A stretch of DNA of 64,000 nt from Limnoperna fortunei (Eukaryota; Mollusca; Bivalvia; Mytilida; Modiolidae): positions 75,037,865 through 75,101,864 of the forward strand of contig OX104118.1 in NCBI GenBank assembly GCA_944474755.1, given 5' to 3'. A model generated the notes under the pieces. It was given only the letters and a program-made list of their open reading frames with translations, made no database searches and had not been told where the DNA came from. Of this stretch, positions 1 to 13,100 are shown piece after piece (the stretch's first letter is position 1; each line of letters starts with the position of its first letter). The translations under genes were made by a program, and so were the position numbers.

Positions 1-247
1 ATAAAAAAAATTGAGCTATGCTCACTAATTGATACCCCAAGCTTTCCAATTTTCAAAACATCCCAAATATTAATCTGATCAAAATGTTTGATATCAGGTG
101 CACAATAGGACTATGTGACAAAGATTCTGTGTGTTTCATAAAATTCCATTCTCCATTCGGTTGTGTAGGAGCAGTTGCGCATAAGAGAAAGTGTAATGGA
201 TGCATGGAGAGACACCCCCTTCACTATATACCCCCGCTTTTCAAGTG

Positions 248-329
248 ACAGAACATACTCTTAAGAATCAAATATGAAATCTTGTTCAGAAACAAGATTT
301 CATATTTGATTCTTAAGAGTTTGTTCTGT
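248..329. repeat. near-perfect inverted repeat (hairpin)
   Basis: Arms 257-286 and 291-320 are perfect 30-bp reverse complements around a 4-base loop; with one mismatch the stem extends to 248-255 and 322-329. Its right end merges into the first unit of the exon-copy array. Bases 1-247 upstream hold a fragment of an interspersed repeat (a motif CTCACTAATTGATACCCC is shared with 29,272-29,290) and nothing else recognised. Confidence 0.85.
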
Positions 330-938
330 AAGGAGGCCGGGTCTAGACCTATGTTCTCTGGTACCATGTAAGTATCTTACCTATTACAGCCATGTTGTGG
401 TTGTTCATGATCTGAGACAGAAGGAAATGAATCAGAACCATGATGTCATCTTTGTTTTTACAGAGTACATTCTGTAAGGAGGTCAGGTCTAGATCTATAT
501 GCTTTAATAAGTATCTTACCTATGACAGCCATGTTGTGTTCATCTATGATCCGAGCCAGAAGGAAATGAATCAGAACCAGGATGTCATCTTTGTTCTAAC
601 AGAGTACATTCTGTAAGGAGGTCAGGTCTAGATATATATGCTTTAATAAGTATCTTACCTATGACAGCCATGTTGTGTTCATCTATGATCCGAGCCAGAA
701 GGAAATGAATCAGAACCAGGATGTCATCTTTGTTCTAACAGAGTACATTCTGTAAGGAGGTCAGGTCTAGATATATATATGCTCTAGTAAGAATCTTACC
801 TAGGATGGCCATGTTGTGTTCATCTATGATCCGAGCCAGAAGGAAATGAATCTGAACCAAGATTATATCTTTGTATTTATCCAGTACATTCTGTAAGGAG
901 GTCAGGTCTAGATCTATATGCTCTAGTAAAAATCTTAC
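327..938 (-). repeat. tandem partial copies of the rnf213 exon at 939-1122
   Basis: Four direct copies of a 139-141 bp unit follow the parent exon, with donor-like GTAAG sites at exon-like ends 800, 659, 520 and 381. Each contains a 91-bp exon-like block (800-890, 659-749, 520-610, 381-471) that starts after CTCCTTACAG, a sequence coding LTSLQ in the parent exon but also a good splice acceptor. The blocks at 800-890 and 381-471 are open in the parent frame; those at 659-749 and 520-610 share an in-frame TAG after the codons NVLC. The array ends at about 327 against an inverted repeat. Confidence 0.85.
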
Positions 939-1122
939 CTATGACAGCCAGGTTGTGTTCATCCATGATCCGAGCCAGAAGGAAGTGAATGAGAACCAGG
1001 ATGTCATCTTTGTTTTTACCCAGAACATTCTGTAAGGAGGTTAGGTCAAGATCTATGTGCTCTAGTAAGTACTGAGCAACCTCTCCTTGTTCTATGTTTG
1101 GTTTAATTGATTGACAGACAGC
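939..1122 (-). CDS. rnf213: rnf213-like exon, C-terminal domain (last in window)
   Basis: 184 bp, phase 0 in, phase 1 out (ATA G|GTAAGA). The peptide begins AVCQSIKPNIEQGEVAQYLL, continues with LTSLQNVLGKNKDDILVLIH and ends ARIMDEHNLAVIG. The L-x-x-(M/V)-LG-x-x-x-D-(D/E)-x-x-x-(V/L)-(V/I)-H core corresponds to the C-terminal domain of RNF213. The 3' 91 bp of this exon are present again, with short flanks, four times downstream. Later exons lie beyond the start of the window. Confidence 0.9.
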
Positions 1123-4100
1123 CTACAAAATAGAAGTATGAATGGTTATGTTCTAATATCAAATCAGCTCCAAAGAGTAATCAGAAGTGTAGTGTCTTAA
1201 ATTGTTGGCTTAACCAATATCAAACTAATGATTTAAGAATAGGCCATTGCCAATTGTACTGTAAGCCTGGGGCCTTCATGATACAATGCACGTACTAGTC
1301 ACATTAAAGTCAGAATAATGTATCTATGTGGGTAATGTGTTGGAATCTTTTAATAAGACACAACTAGATATAAGTCATATCGTACCCATTTCTGTGGGCC
1401 TCACCGAACGTGAGGTCAAGGTCAATGGTCATAAACCATAGTATGCGACAAATTGCCTTGATATTACCTACCCACATACCAAATATCAAAAGCCTACTTC
1501 AAACGATAAACAAGTTATAGCTCGGACGGACAGACAGACTGATCACTATAGGGTGTCCGCCACAAAGTGGCTGGGCCCTTTATATAGAATTACTAAATAT
1601 TTAATATAAGTGATATTTATTGCTGATTCATGACATTTTCCGTTGATCTTACCACAAGGATAATTTATTTATTGACATTATCATGGCATTGCATAGTATT
1701 ACGCATTCTTAACAATTTCTAAGCACGCTTAGCAACAGTGCTATAATCTACAATTAAGGAGTGGGCTAACATTCCATTCCTTAAGAAAATGAACTACATG
1801 TATAATGGTTTGGAATTCAAAATGTTTGTTACCTTCTTTTTTCAAGTTTTTACAATAAAAATACAGTTATTTAGATATTTTTATTTAATTTAGTTTTTTA
1901 ACAAATAATTTATACCCCTTACTAATTTGTCTCATTTTTATCTGTTCAATCATAGTCTGCATCCCCCTTATTTAAAACATGGATTATTCAAGTTCCAGAT
2001 GAAATATTTTACTAGAAGAAATTGATGAATATGAGAAACAAATAATCAATTTTAGCTCAGAATTCGTACCATGTAGTAAAAAAGCATACAAAAATGCTCT
2101 GATTACACTTTGACTGACTCTTACTACTGATATTTTTTTTAATGAAATGACGTTTAAGCCCACACATGTGTTTTTGAGTTTCCATGCCTTACTTATCTAG
2201 TGTAAAGTCTAAATACCTAATACTTCATTGTTATGACCCCATTTTATATATTTGTAATTTTTATAATAATTTTAATTACAGAAATCTGACTTTTTAACAG
2301 AAATCAGCGATAAAAATACTACATGTATTAGTAATTTATTTTGCTTGAATGGTTTTCTCAACATTGCATCGATACCATACCAATGTTAAGAAAACCATTC
2401 TCGCAAAACAAATTTTTAACAATATGGGCAGGAACTCATTAAGTGGGAATAGTAAACAACTGTTTTGTCATGGTCTTTGAATAAATATTTTTGAAATGTC
2501 AATAAAAAAACATGATTTATTGCACTCTGAAAAAATGTTTCTATTCAGGTCATCAAAAGGTTATACCCATAGAAAAAAATAAAATAAAAAGTGTGACATT
2601 TGTATACGTCCTGCATATTTCAGTTCATCTCCACAACAATGTTTAATGTAAATAAGGCATTCTACCATTAAACTATTGCGGTTAAAATGTTAGATTTTCC
2701 AGGAAATATCAGATTTTTCTTAATACAAAAATGTACTGTATTGAAGTTCAAAACATTTTATTGTCAAATGCTTGTTGTGTACTACAAACAGATTGGAGCG
2801 CTATGCTGATTACGTCAAATGATTGGAGTCAATGGTAAATAAAGTTGCTTACATATCAGTGCAATAATTTTATGTCTAGTTTAGTTCTTTGTTGGAACAG
2901 AAAAAAAATCTGACCAAATAATAATTATGAAGCTTTTTATGTCAAATCCATGTTACATACATGAAAAATAGTTCCGTTATGCAATCTCCAGCATTGTTAA
3001 CTTTTACACCATCTGTTGCGAATTGCTAACCACCTCATTTTCTGATAACAAGTATATAAATTACAAGAAAAAAGAACATATTTTAGTAAGAATTTAGAAG
3101 GTTTTTCCTCTTGTCAAACATTAGTTCATGTTACCTTCATAGTAAGTGAAAAAGATGTTAAAACATAAGGATTTGGTGGATATATTCCAAGCTTTTCAAC
3201 AAAACGATGAAGCAACTGTCTTGACCTAAATCAACTGTGTTGAACCTTGTTGGTAACACTGACAACAAACATTGATTACAATCAATTTGTGGTATAATCT
3301 TTGAACAATAAAATTAAGTAGTTCCATTAAATTTCCAAATTCAAAAGCCATAATAATTGAAAGACAAAAGTACAATACGATAAGAATATGCACAATAAAA
3401 TGTGCGGTCCAATTTAAGTAAATAAACAAATATGGCTGCTTCCAGCACTTGTAAAATATATGCAGTGAAATGATATAATATGAGTATGTTGAGACAAAAT
3501 AAAGTAAAACTACATCAGATTTACAATTGCAACTGTCATAACTAAGTTGTATAATATTTTATGTTCATCGCAGGGGACAGCATATTGTCACCTCTTACTG
3601 TCACTGTTTTGTCTGGGGCATATTTCCAAAACAGTTGGACATACTGACTTCAAATTTGAAGTGTGGATAGATTGTAATAAGAAGGAGTTAGTGCACAACT
3701 ATGTTAATTGATCAGTTATCTCCCTTGATAATTTCTTGTCTAGAAAATAATTTCCAACCACTACAAGTATACCTGGTGATAAGTACTAGATGTTTTTTGT
3801 GTATTATTTACTTCAAAAAAATTAACTAATTAAAACCTCAATTTAGCATGGTATTTTTGGAAATCATCGTTTTTTGTCGTGTTTTCTTTTTGTATTACCT
3901 CAGGGTTTACATTGGCTCCAACATACATGGATAAATGTGTCAGGAGTCTTAGCACAGCAAATGTGGCTCTGTTTAACTTTCTTTCTGGTGCAATGACTGG
4001 ACCTAGCCTAGTAGCTCTACCTAGTACATGTCCAGTCTCAGTTCTGTCAATACTGCAAAAGTATTATAATTTTAATTTTATTATTACATTACAGAAGTTA

Positions 4101-7100
4101 TAAAGAAATGTTGGCTGTTCCAGTCAGTATATACAGGGATCTTTGAACTGCAATTGCCTGGGTTTATTTACAGATATTTTGTCCCAAAACACCATCATAA
4201 CAAATTATGAAAAGCCTTTATGTGCTGTTGCTTCATTTAATCTAAGTTTGCCTGAATTCTTGAGATGCTGATACCACAATATCTGTTTAAATGGAACAGC
4301 GCTTTTTAAAAGTTACAAATGTTGGATATGACTGGTATAATAAAAAATGTAGGAGAAGTTTATAACACAAAAATGTACTGCCTTCTTTAAAGTTTGCTGA
4401 AAAGTTCTCAAGCCTGGAAAAATCCAAAAATATTTCTCTAAATAATGCCATAATAGTGGTAAACAACTTCAATATGCACATAATATATCAGTTATATGAG
4501 TGTTTGAGTTGATTAAGAATCATGTGTTATCTTGTGACATATGGTGCAGACTATTGTTCGCAATTCTGAAAAAAATGGGGAAAAATTCCTTAAACAATTC
4601 CATAATAGCAGGCACACATCTTTAATCATTATATGTTAACTTTCTGTGATGTTTAAAAAATGTACGAGGAATACATAAAATGGGTAGCCTATTGTCCCCA
4701 ACTGCCATTTCACCATACTATAACCCAGGTTTGCATTTCATGGAACCATGCCAAAAATATGAAAGGTTTTTGCAATATACAGTTCTTTCTAGAGCATATT
4801 TGATATTATTCACTAATTTGATTCCTAACCCAAGCTACAGCTCAATGTCTGTCCTTAAACGATGTTTTAGTACCCTCTTTCTTAATCACATGTTTTACAT
4901 CGACTTGCCCATGATCCAGCTCATTTCCAGATCTAAATGATGTCTTTCACCACCTTTTTCATGGCCACAAGTTTTACATTGGCTTACCCAGAATACAGCT
5001 CAGGTCAAGGTTTTAAATGATATCTTTGTCTACTTATTTCTTGACTACGTTTTGCTTTGAGTTACCAAGGATCCAGTCCAATTTCCTGAACAAAATTATT
5101 TTTTCATCACTTATTTTTTTTACATGTTTTACTTTGACTTGTCCATGATCCAGCTCAATTCCTGGTCTTAATCGATGACCTACACCACCTATTTTCTGGC
5201 CACATGTTTTAGACTTGCACAGGATGCAGCTCATTGTCTCGTCTTAATTGATGTCTTTCACGGCCTTTTTTCTTCCTTACATAATTTACACCAACTTACC
5301 TTGAATCACTATTGGGTCTTAAATGATATCTTTCACTACTTGTTTCTTAACCACATGTTTGCTTTGAGTTACCCAGGACCTGGCCCAATTTCTTGATTAT
5401 AAATGATTTTTTCATCACTTATTTTTTACCACATGTTGTGTTTTGACTTACCCAGGATCCAACACATTTCCAGGCCTTAAATGATGATTTTCACCCCCTA
5501 TTTCTTTGCCACATGTTTTACATGTACTCACATAGTCTGCTCTTCCACACTGGAAAAGAAAATGTTCAATATTCCTATGAGAAGTTAGAAATTAGTATTA
5601 TTATAGCAAACAAATAAATAGTACCAAGTTTAATTAATAACATCAAATTTCTTGAAAAATTACAGATCACAAAAACATTTTCTACCCAAACACTTTTGCA
5701 TTTCGAGTTAAAAAAAACATCGGTGTATTCTCCATCGTAACCTTCTGCATTCTCGGGTTGAATCGGAATTTATCAACACTTGTCTGCTCAGAGTGAATAA
5801 CAAAAGAAATGGTCACCTAATACCAAAGTCCTTATAAACGATTGCGCATCTATGACCACTTGTCTTCTCGATATAATCCCAGAGTTTAGAAAATATACGC
5901 TTATCATTTATAAGCAACAATCAAATTGCAACTAGCAATATTTAATTGCATTACTGTAGTTTACAGTACATAAATATAATTTATGGCTATTTGCGACTAT
6001 CATAGTTCGGCAGTAACAACCGCCATTTTGAAGTAATAATGGCTGTCTCTGCTTCTTCTGCAGGCAATAGCTATTCACAGTGTGGCTCCACCTGTGGAAA
6101 CACTACAGATATTCTAGATTTATTTGATAACAACAACTGATAGAATCATTTTCGAAGTTTGAACCAGAAGAGTTAGTTGACGAAAATAATAATAAGAATA
6201 AAAGTAACAAAGTAAAAACAATGGTCGTTCAGCACGTGGTCAAGGCCCAAAATGTTGAAGGTAAGGGCCCAGGTAAAAATAGAAAGGGTAAAGCCAAAGC
6301 TACCACAAAAAATTGATGGGAAAGAACCTAGCACAAGTCCAGGTATAATTCATCCATGAAGAAACACAATATAAAATAAAAGTTTGTCTTATCATACAAA
6401 AAAGATGTCTCCCCCGTTCCCCATCTGGATTTTCAGCAAAAATCTAAGTTCAAACAGTGGTGTAGCTACCATTTACGCACCGACGCACCTGCGTGCACAA
6501 CAAAACGACAATTTTTTTTCTTTAAAAAAGTTATTATAAATATGCATTGAAATAAAAGTTTTTGAATGCTCGTGACTGGGTCAATTTCATTGGAAAAGTA
6601 AGCTTCCATACACTTAAAATTTAGTTCTAAAAGGCTATATCCCCCCGGACCCCCCTACCAGGGCTTTGCCCTGCACCCAATGGCCCGTAAGTTTTGTGTG
6701 CACTGCAATGAGAACCTAGCTACGCCACTGTCAATGTCCCATAACTCACACAAAATTTTGAAGATACAAATTTCCTGGTAATTGCACAACTAAATATGGT
6801 GTACTTGCTACATACCAAGTTTCGTAAAATTTGGTGCAGTAGTTTCAGAGGTGTTGAGTGGAAACTATGATTTGTGAGGAATTTCTGGAAAATTCTAAGT
6901 TCAAATGGCATAACTCGCACACAATTTTGAATATCCAAATTTCCTGGTAATATACACAACAACATAAGGTGTACTTGTTACATACCAAGTTTTTCGTAAA
7001 ATTTTGTTGAGTAGTTTCAGAGGAGTTGAGCGGCTCAACTTATGGATGGACAGGACAAAAACAATATGTCTCCCCACGAAGGGGGGGGGGGGGGGGTGGG

Positions 7101-10100
7101 GGTGGGGAGACATAAATACCAGGAAACTGTAAATATTTACTACCATGTAGATTATCACCAGAGATATATGCAATTTACCCCCAGAAAACTAAGGCAGGGG
7201 ATGCTGTAGTGCACGATTTGTAAAAGTTGATGTGTCTAGGTATTGTACTATTATTGAATTTAGTTCAGATGTTTTAATAAAAGAATGCAAATAGAAGGAA
7301 AGCAAAGGATGAACTGTTAAAAAGTATAACACTTATTTGTAATGCTCATTTTGAACTATCAATTATGCATATATATTTGTTAAAAACATTTATTAAGAGA
7401 AGATTTAGACAGTTGTGCATCCAAATTAATTCTGTGGGAGAAACATTATTTGGGTACACGCTTTCTCAGAAGCTAAAGGACATTGGCGAGAGTAGCAAGC
7501 TAATGATGGAAAACAGGTCAATACCAGAATGTTCTTTGTCAAAAAAACTCCAACAGATCACTGCCCCACTTTTAGGCCAGGCGACTGCAAATTCAATCAG
7601 GTCAGGAACATTTAGGCAGAAGCAGAATTCTTGCAAGGGGCAAAGGAACTTACTCATACAAGAATTACTCAACGTATTAAAGGTGAGTAATTCTATGGTA
7701 CAGACAGGTAATTTAAAAAATCTTGTATTGGAGTGGACGAAAATTACATCTGATCCATGGGTCATAGAAACTATTTTAGGTTGTAAATTTGAATTTCAAC
7801 ATGTTCAATCAAATCCTAGACAAAAAGTTGTGCCAAAACCGATAGAATTTTCAAAAGAAAAAGCAATGATTGTTGAGGAGGAGATACAAACATTATTGAA
7901 GAAGGGAGCAATTTCACTTTCTTTTCCAGAAAATGATATTTCTAACATTTTCTTTGTGTCATAGGTAGTGTGTCCTATTCCTGGATTTGACTTTTCCCTG
8001 GACATGACAGTGAGTAACTCGACGGGTGTCTAATTAGAGGCAGGCACTGCTTACTCGTCCGGAGCACCTGAGGGCACCCATGGTTTTTATTGGGTTCGGG
8101 TTACTCTCTTTCTGTGTTTTATGTTTTTGGTTTTTGTGTTGTGTTTGTCTATATCCGGATTTGTAACTGTCCCTTGGCTTTTGGCTAATGTTGTTCGGTC
8201 GGTTTTCTTTGCTATTTTCTAGTTTCCATGTTCAGGATTAAAATTTCTGACAATATCCACATGTTGAGATATCAATATAGTATCAGGCAATTCAAATATA
8301 AGGCTATTTCTTATCCCCTGTATATAATATATTGGAAGCAACCACTGTAATCAAAAACAGAACAACAAACAACTGGACTGGATATATGAAATAATTCATG
8401 ATCAAGTCAAGGTATTTCAGAGTCTTCAGGTAATTCCTATATGTTCACGAGTTATTGTCAAAATAGACTTTAACAATTCAGATTCCACCAGAGAATGCCA
8501 AAGGTTTACGATAGAGAATGTAATATCATCCAAGCTTTCACTTGATGTGACGGATGATAGACATTCTCTGTCAGTAGGCCTGAGGGTTGAATCGCCCAAC
8601 CCAAATTTTAGTCCTCCCTAGTTAATTTTCATATTAACAACAACCTTTGAGATGTTGTAAAATGACAAGTGGTCATAGTTGCACATCCTTTTATGAGGAA
8701 ATTGGTATTAGGTGACTGTTTCTTTTGTTTTTTTAATAAGGACCTCTGGGCCAACAAGTTTTGATAAATTTTACGAAGGGATAGTTATAGTGCAAACATG
8801 TTGTTTCAGTGTTGATAAAATCAATCAAAGATGGGAAAGCAGCCAGTCCATATTTCCAAGCCTCATGCAACATTGTTTTTTTAAAACATTGCAATCACGT
8901 TGTTTGTTATAACTAAGTTAACATAATTCTTACATTAATGTGTAGTAATAAATACACCCCAACTAAATTCTATCATCTCTTTCATCACTTTCTTCTTAAT
9001 AGGGAACAATAAGTAAATCCTGTTTGAAGCTTTAATTTTTACATACATGTAATTTGAAAAATGATTAAGGACTGGTAGATCTTCCATGAGAGATAGAAAT
9101 TTTATTTCTCGCTAATACCTGGTACCTATTTTTAGTGAGTGAGATAAGAATTTCATGCTCCTTGTCCTGTCAAAATGCACTGTGACGTCAACTGTTGGTT
9201 CAGCAAGAATTTTTTTAACAAATAAGTGAGAAATAGAATTAAATACCGGTGGTAAAGTATGACCGGAAAATCTCGGACACATGCGTAAAAGATTTCTTTT
9301 GGTCTCCAACTTGTTGGAGACCAGATATCTTTTCACTTCCCACCAGTGTCAGATCCTTCATGTCTTTTCGCCATTGAAGTGCAGCCGAAATTATGCGCAA
9401 AACGACATGGACAATTTCTATCATGAGTGGAAGATCACATGGGGTTTCCCAAAAACACATGAAAGTACCTTATTTTTCCATAAACCAACAGCTTTCACAT
9501 CACAACATCCTAGACCCTCCAATGTTTAAGACTCCATTGTATCAGACATCCAATCAGAATGCCGGAAACTGTGATATTATTATGTTACTATAACAATGTT
9601 AGTATTTCATGCATTGTGATTGGATGACTCAGAAATTGCAGATGTGTGCACATGAGCTCATATGTACCAGAAATCTGCCATTTATGGAAGAAAAATAAAT
9701 CTATAATAAGAGAGATCAAGAGATACAGAATTTTTAATAAAGAATAAAGAAATAGCAATTAAGAATATATTACTAATGATATTGAAGAATATAGAATTAA
9801 GCATGAAAAATAGGGGGGAAAGCATCAAGTATTTTGACCCAGATGACATTCCAAATAATAATGACGTATTGAAATTAGACTATTAATGTTAAGGGGAAAA
9901 ACTAAATAAATATCAGTACAAAGTTTGCTTTTATCTATAAGAAGTATGGCCCACGTGGTATGGCCAGAATACCACTAAAAGACCAAATATAACCTTTTAT
10001 ATCACATATAAATTGTCTAATTCTAATGTGGAATACTGCTTTATTTGATGCAAAGAATTACATAGAGTGTAATATACTCACATTTCCAATAATATATGGA

Positions 10101-13100
10101 TGGCCATTGGGACATACTGAAACAAGAATTTGCACTTATCTGTTAATCTTTAAGTTTTAAAAACGAATAATTATTATTGATCAATTTTCATTTTTTAAAA
10201 ACATTCCTTAGGTACTCAGTTTTATTATTCATTTAAATAATAGTAAAAATTGGTATTTCCTCTCAAGCATGTAAATATTAATTTTAAATGACTGTTAAAG
10301 ATCTGTGAGAATTTATATTATATTTCATCTCTTGCCAATAAAATTGAAACAAAATCAAAGAATATAACTCTTTTAGACAGAGAAAAATATGTACGATAAA
10401 ACACTGGGTTTTCATTTGCATGCTGGCTTCTTGCTGCTAGAAGAGCCTCCTTTATTTCTGCCGTTTCATCTTGTGGCATGGTTGGATAGAATGATTTCTG
10501 AAACACAAAAAGAAACATTTTTTATTTATGATTTGCTGGGACCATGCTGGAAGAGTTCCCACTGCTCAACACATAGATCTGTCCAGCATGTTCCCAGATA
10601 AGTGTGGGGGTGTAAGGTGATACTTGGGAAAGCCTGGCTGCCGACCATAGTGGATAATGTCTTTGTAAAATGCCACCCTCCTGGTACTATAAAGACCCAT
10701 TTTGTAGATTTTTGAAAAATGAATGGGCTCATTGTAGCTGCCAAAAAGGACTAAATTAACTGTCCCTACCCAATGCTCAATACTTTTCCAGTGGCAGTCA
10801 AAATTGAGTTCTTGTTGGTCTATATTTCCTCCTTTATTTATTGGTTGATAAGTTGTTCTGGTCTCCAATATGGCTGATATATTGCTCACTGGACATTAAG
10901 AAAACATTCAATCAATCAATATTTATGTTTTGTAACTTAAATCTCAATGACTGAAGTTGTTGATATTTTTGTCCTGCCTTTATACTGAAAATAACAGGAC
11001 TGTTTATTGGGACATAATTGATAAAGAAACAGGTAAATTTTAAGTCTCCACAGAAATCAAGGGTCAAAAATCCAGAGAATATTTTTGTTTTTTTTCACAC
11101 AATGAAGTAGTCAATGTTCTAACTTTAAATTTACATTCAAAAAACATTATTGGTCAAATATCAAGCGATACAACCTTTGTTTATTCTGTAGCAAAAACAT
11201 TCTGATGTAGGCACAATACATTACCTGGAAATGGTGTGAAATAATTTCTTTAAACAAATACTGATATTTTGAATAATGTAAAAACAAATTATACGGTGAT
11301 AATCTTCAGTGTTTTCGCTATAATGTGAGTAGTAAAACGATAAAAAATAATTTTATTAACTATATAAACTGGTGCTGGAAGAAAATGTCAAAATCGGAGT
11401 GCAAGAAAATTTTTTAAATCTTCATTTATTACACTTTCTCCTTACTTCTTTCAAATAAACAACAAACCAAAATCTAAGATAGATCACAACAATTTTAAAT
11501 ATAGACCTTGCCTTCAATGAAACATCGTGACTGGAAAAATCATCGACACATAATTGTTGTACAAAAAATGGCGGCAATATTTTTGTAGTTTTATACTACC
11601 ATCTAACAATTGACTTCTGTCAAAAAATTGTTTCATTTATGTTTAATTTAGAGCATAAGGTTTTTAAAAATACAAAGAATTACATATTTTTGTAATTCCA
11701 TATGAAAAATATCATGACTGGAAAAATCGGTGATGGCCATTATTTTATAGTTTTTAATTTATATGCAATAAAAACATCTCATATACTTCTGTCAAACTAG
11801 AGGCTCCCAGGAGCCTGTAATCGCTCACCTGGAATCCAAATGACTTAAACTATATTAAAATTTTTGAAATTAACAGTTTCAGTCTAGTTGTTATAGCTTT
11901 TAAGTTACTGTGCAAAAACTAAACATTTCTTCAAAAAATTTGTTAAATACAATAACTCCTATAAGGTGCCATCCACAATTTCTGAAAATGAAATGGTTTT
12001 TAGGCATTGTCCTTTAGGGTACTTTAGAAATTTACAGTTTTACTCTACTAATAGGTGTGTTATAGACTAATTTATAATTAAAAAACTGTTCATATGTCCA
12101 AATTCATAATGAAAGGGCAATAACTCCTATAAAGAGTCATCTTGCAATTTTTGGACTAAGCAATCATTTGTAGGGCTTCTATTGCTGATCATTTGTGCAA
12201 TTTACAGTTTTAATCTAGCTACTATAGTTTTCAAGTTACAGGACAAAAATGGAAAATTTCTTAACAAAATTGTCATTTAAGGGCAATAACCCCTATAAGG
12301 AGTCATCTGACAATTTCAGACCAATTAAATGAATTGTAGGGCTTTTTTGCTGATCATTTTTGCAATTTATTATTTCACTCTAGCTGCTATGGTTTTTAAG
12401 TTACAGGACAAAAACGGAAAATTTCATAAAAAATTGCAATTTAAGGGCAATAACTCCTATAAGGAGTCATCTGACAATTTCAGACCAATCAAGTGAATTG
12501 TAGGGTCTTTATTGCTAATCATTTGTGCAATTTACAGTTTCAATCTAGCTGCTATAGTTTTCAAGTTACAGGACAAAAACGGAAAATTTCATAAAAAATT
12601 GCCATTTAAGGGCAATAACTCCTATAAGGAGTCATCTGACAATTTCAGACTAATACAGTGAATTGTAGGGCTTGTATTGTTGATCATTTTTGCTCTTTAC
12701 AGTTTTACTCTAGCTGTTATAGTTTTAAAGTTACAGGACAAAAACGGAAAATTTCATAAAAAATTACCATTTAAGGGCAATAACTCATATAAGGAGTCAT
12801 CTGACAATTTCAGACCAATCAAGTGAATTGTAGGGTCTTTATTGCTGATCATTTGTGCAATTTACAGTTTCAATCTAGCTGCTATAGTTTTCAAGTTACA
12901 GGACAAAAACGGAAAATTTCATAAAAAATTGCCATTTAAGGGCAATAACTCCTATAAGGAGTCATCTGACAATTTCAGACTAATATAGTGAATTGTAGGG
13001 CTTGTATTGTTGATCATTTTTGCTCTTTACAGTTTTACTCTAGCTGTTATAGTTTTAAAGTTACAGGACAAAAACGGAAAATTTCATAAAAAATTACCAT

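Larger units (their letters stand above)
5797..8735 (+). mobile_element. degraded DIRS-like retroelement region with inverted flanks
   Basis: A ~70-bp segment at about 5,803-5,873 (AATGGTCACCTAATACCA then ATCTATGACCACTTGTC) recurs inverted at about 8,655-8,730, enclosing the RT fragment at 7.4-8.0 kb. DIRS elements have inverted terminal repeats, so this could be one relic, interrupted by other repeats (6,405-7,112 and about 8,010-8,230). A short reading frame at 6,039-6,140 (MAVSASSAGNSYSQCG, then a stop) may be a remnant of its first ORF. The element assignment is inference. Confidence 0.45.

Noticed and set aside
3879..4103. 74-codon plus-strand frame
   Set aside because: Antisense shadow of the host exon at 3,899-4,052, which has splice sites and family motifs on the minus strand.
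5034..5234. 66-codon minus-strand frame as an independent zinc-finger gene
   Set aside because: It is one better-preserved unit of the decayed RZ-exon array, joined to neighbouring units by chance; no own promoter or start signal.
7080..7104. Poly-G tract as a regulatory G-quadruplex
   Set aside because: It is part of the GGGGAGACAT end of a repeat element and likely a homopolymer expansion; no gene start is nearby.
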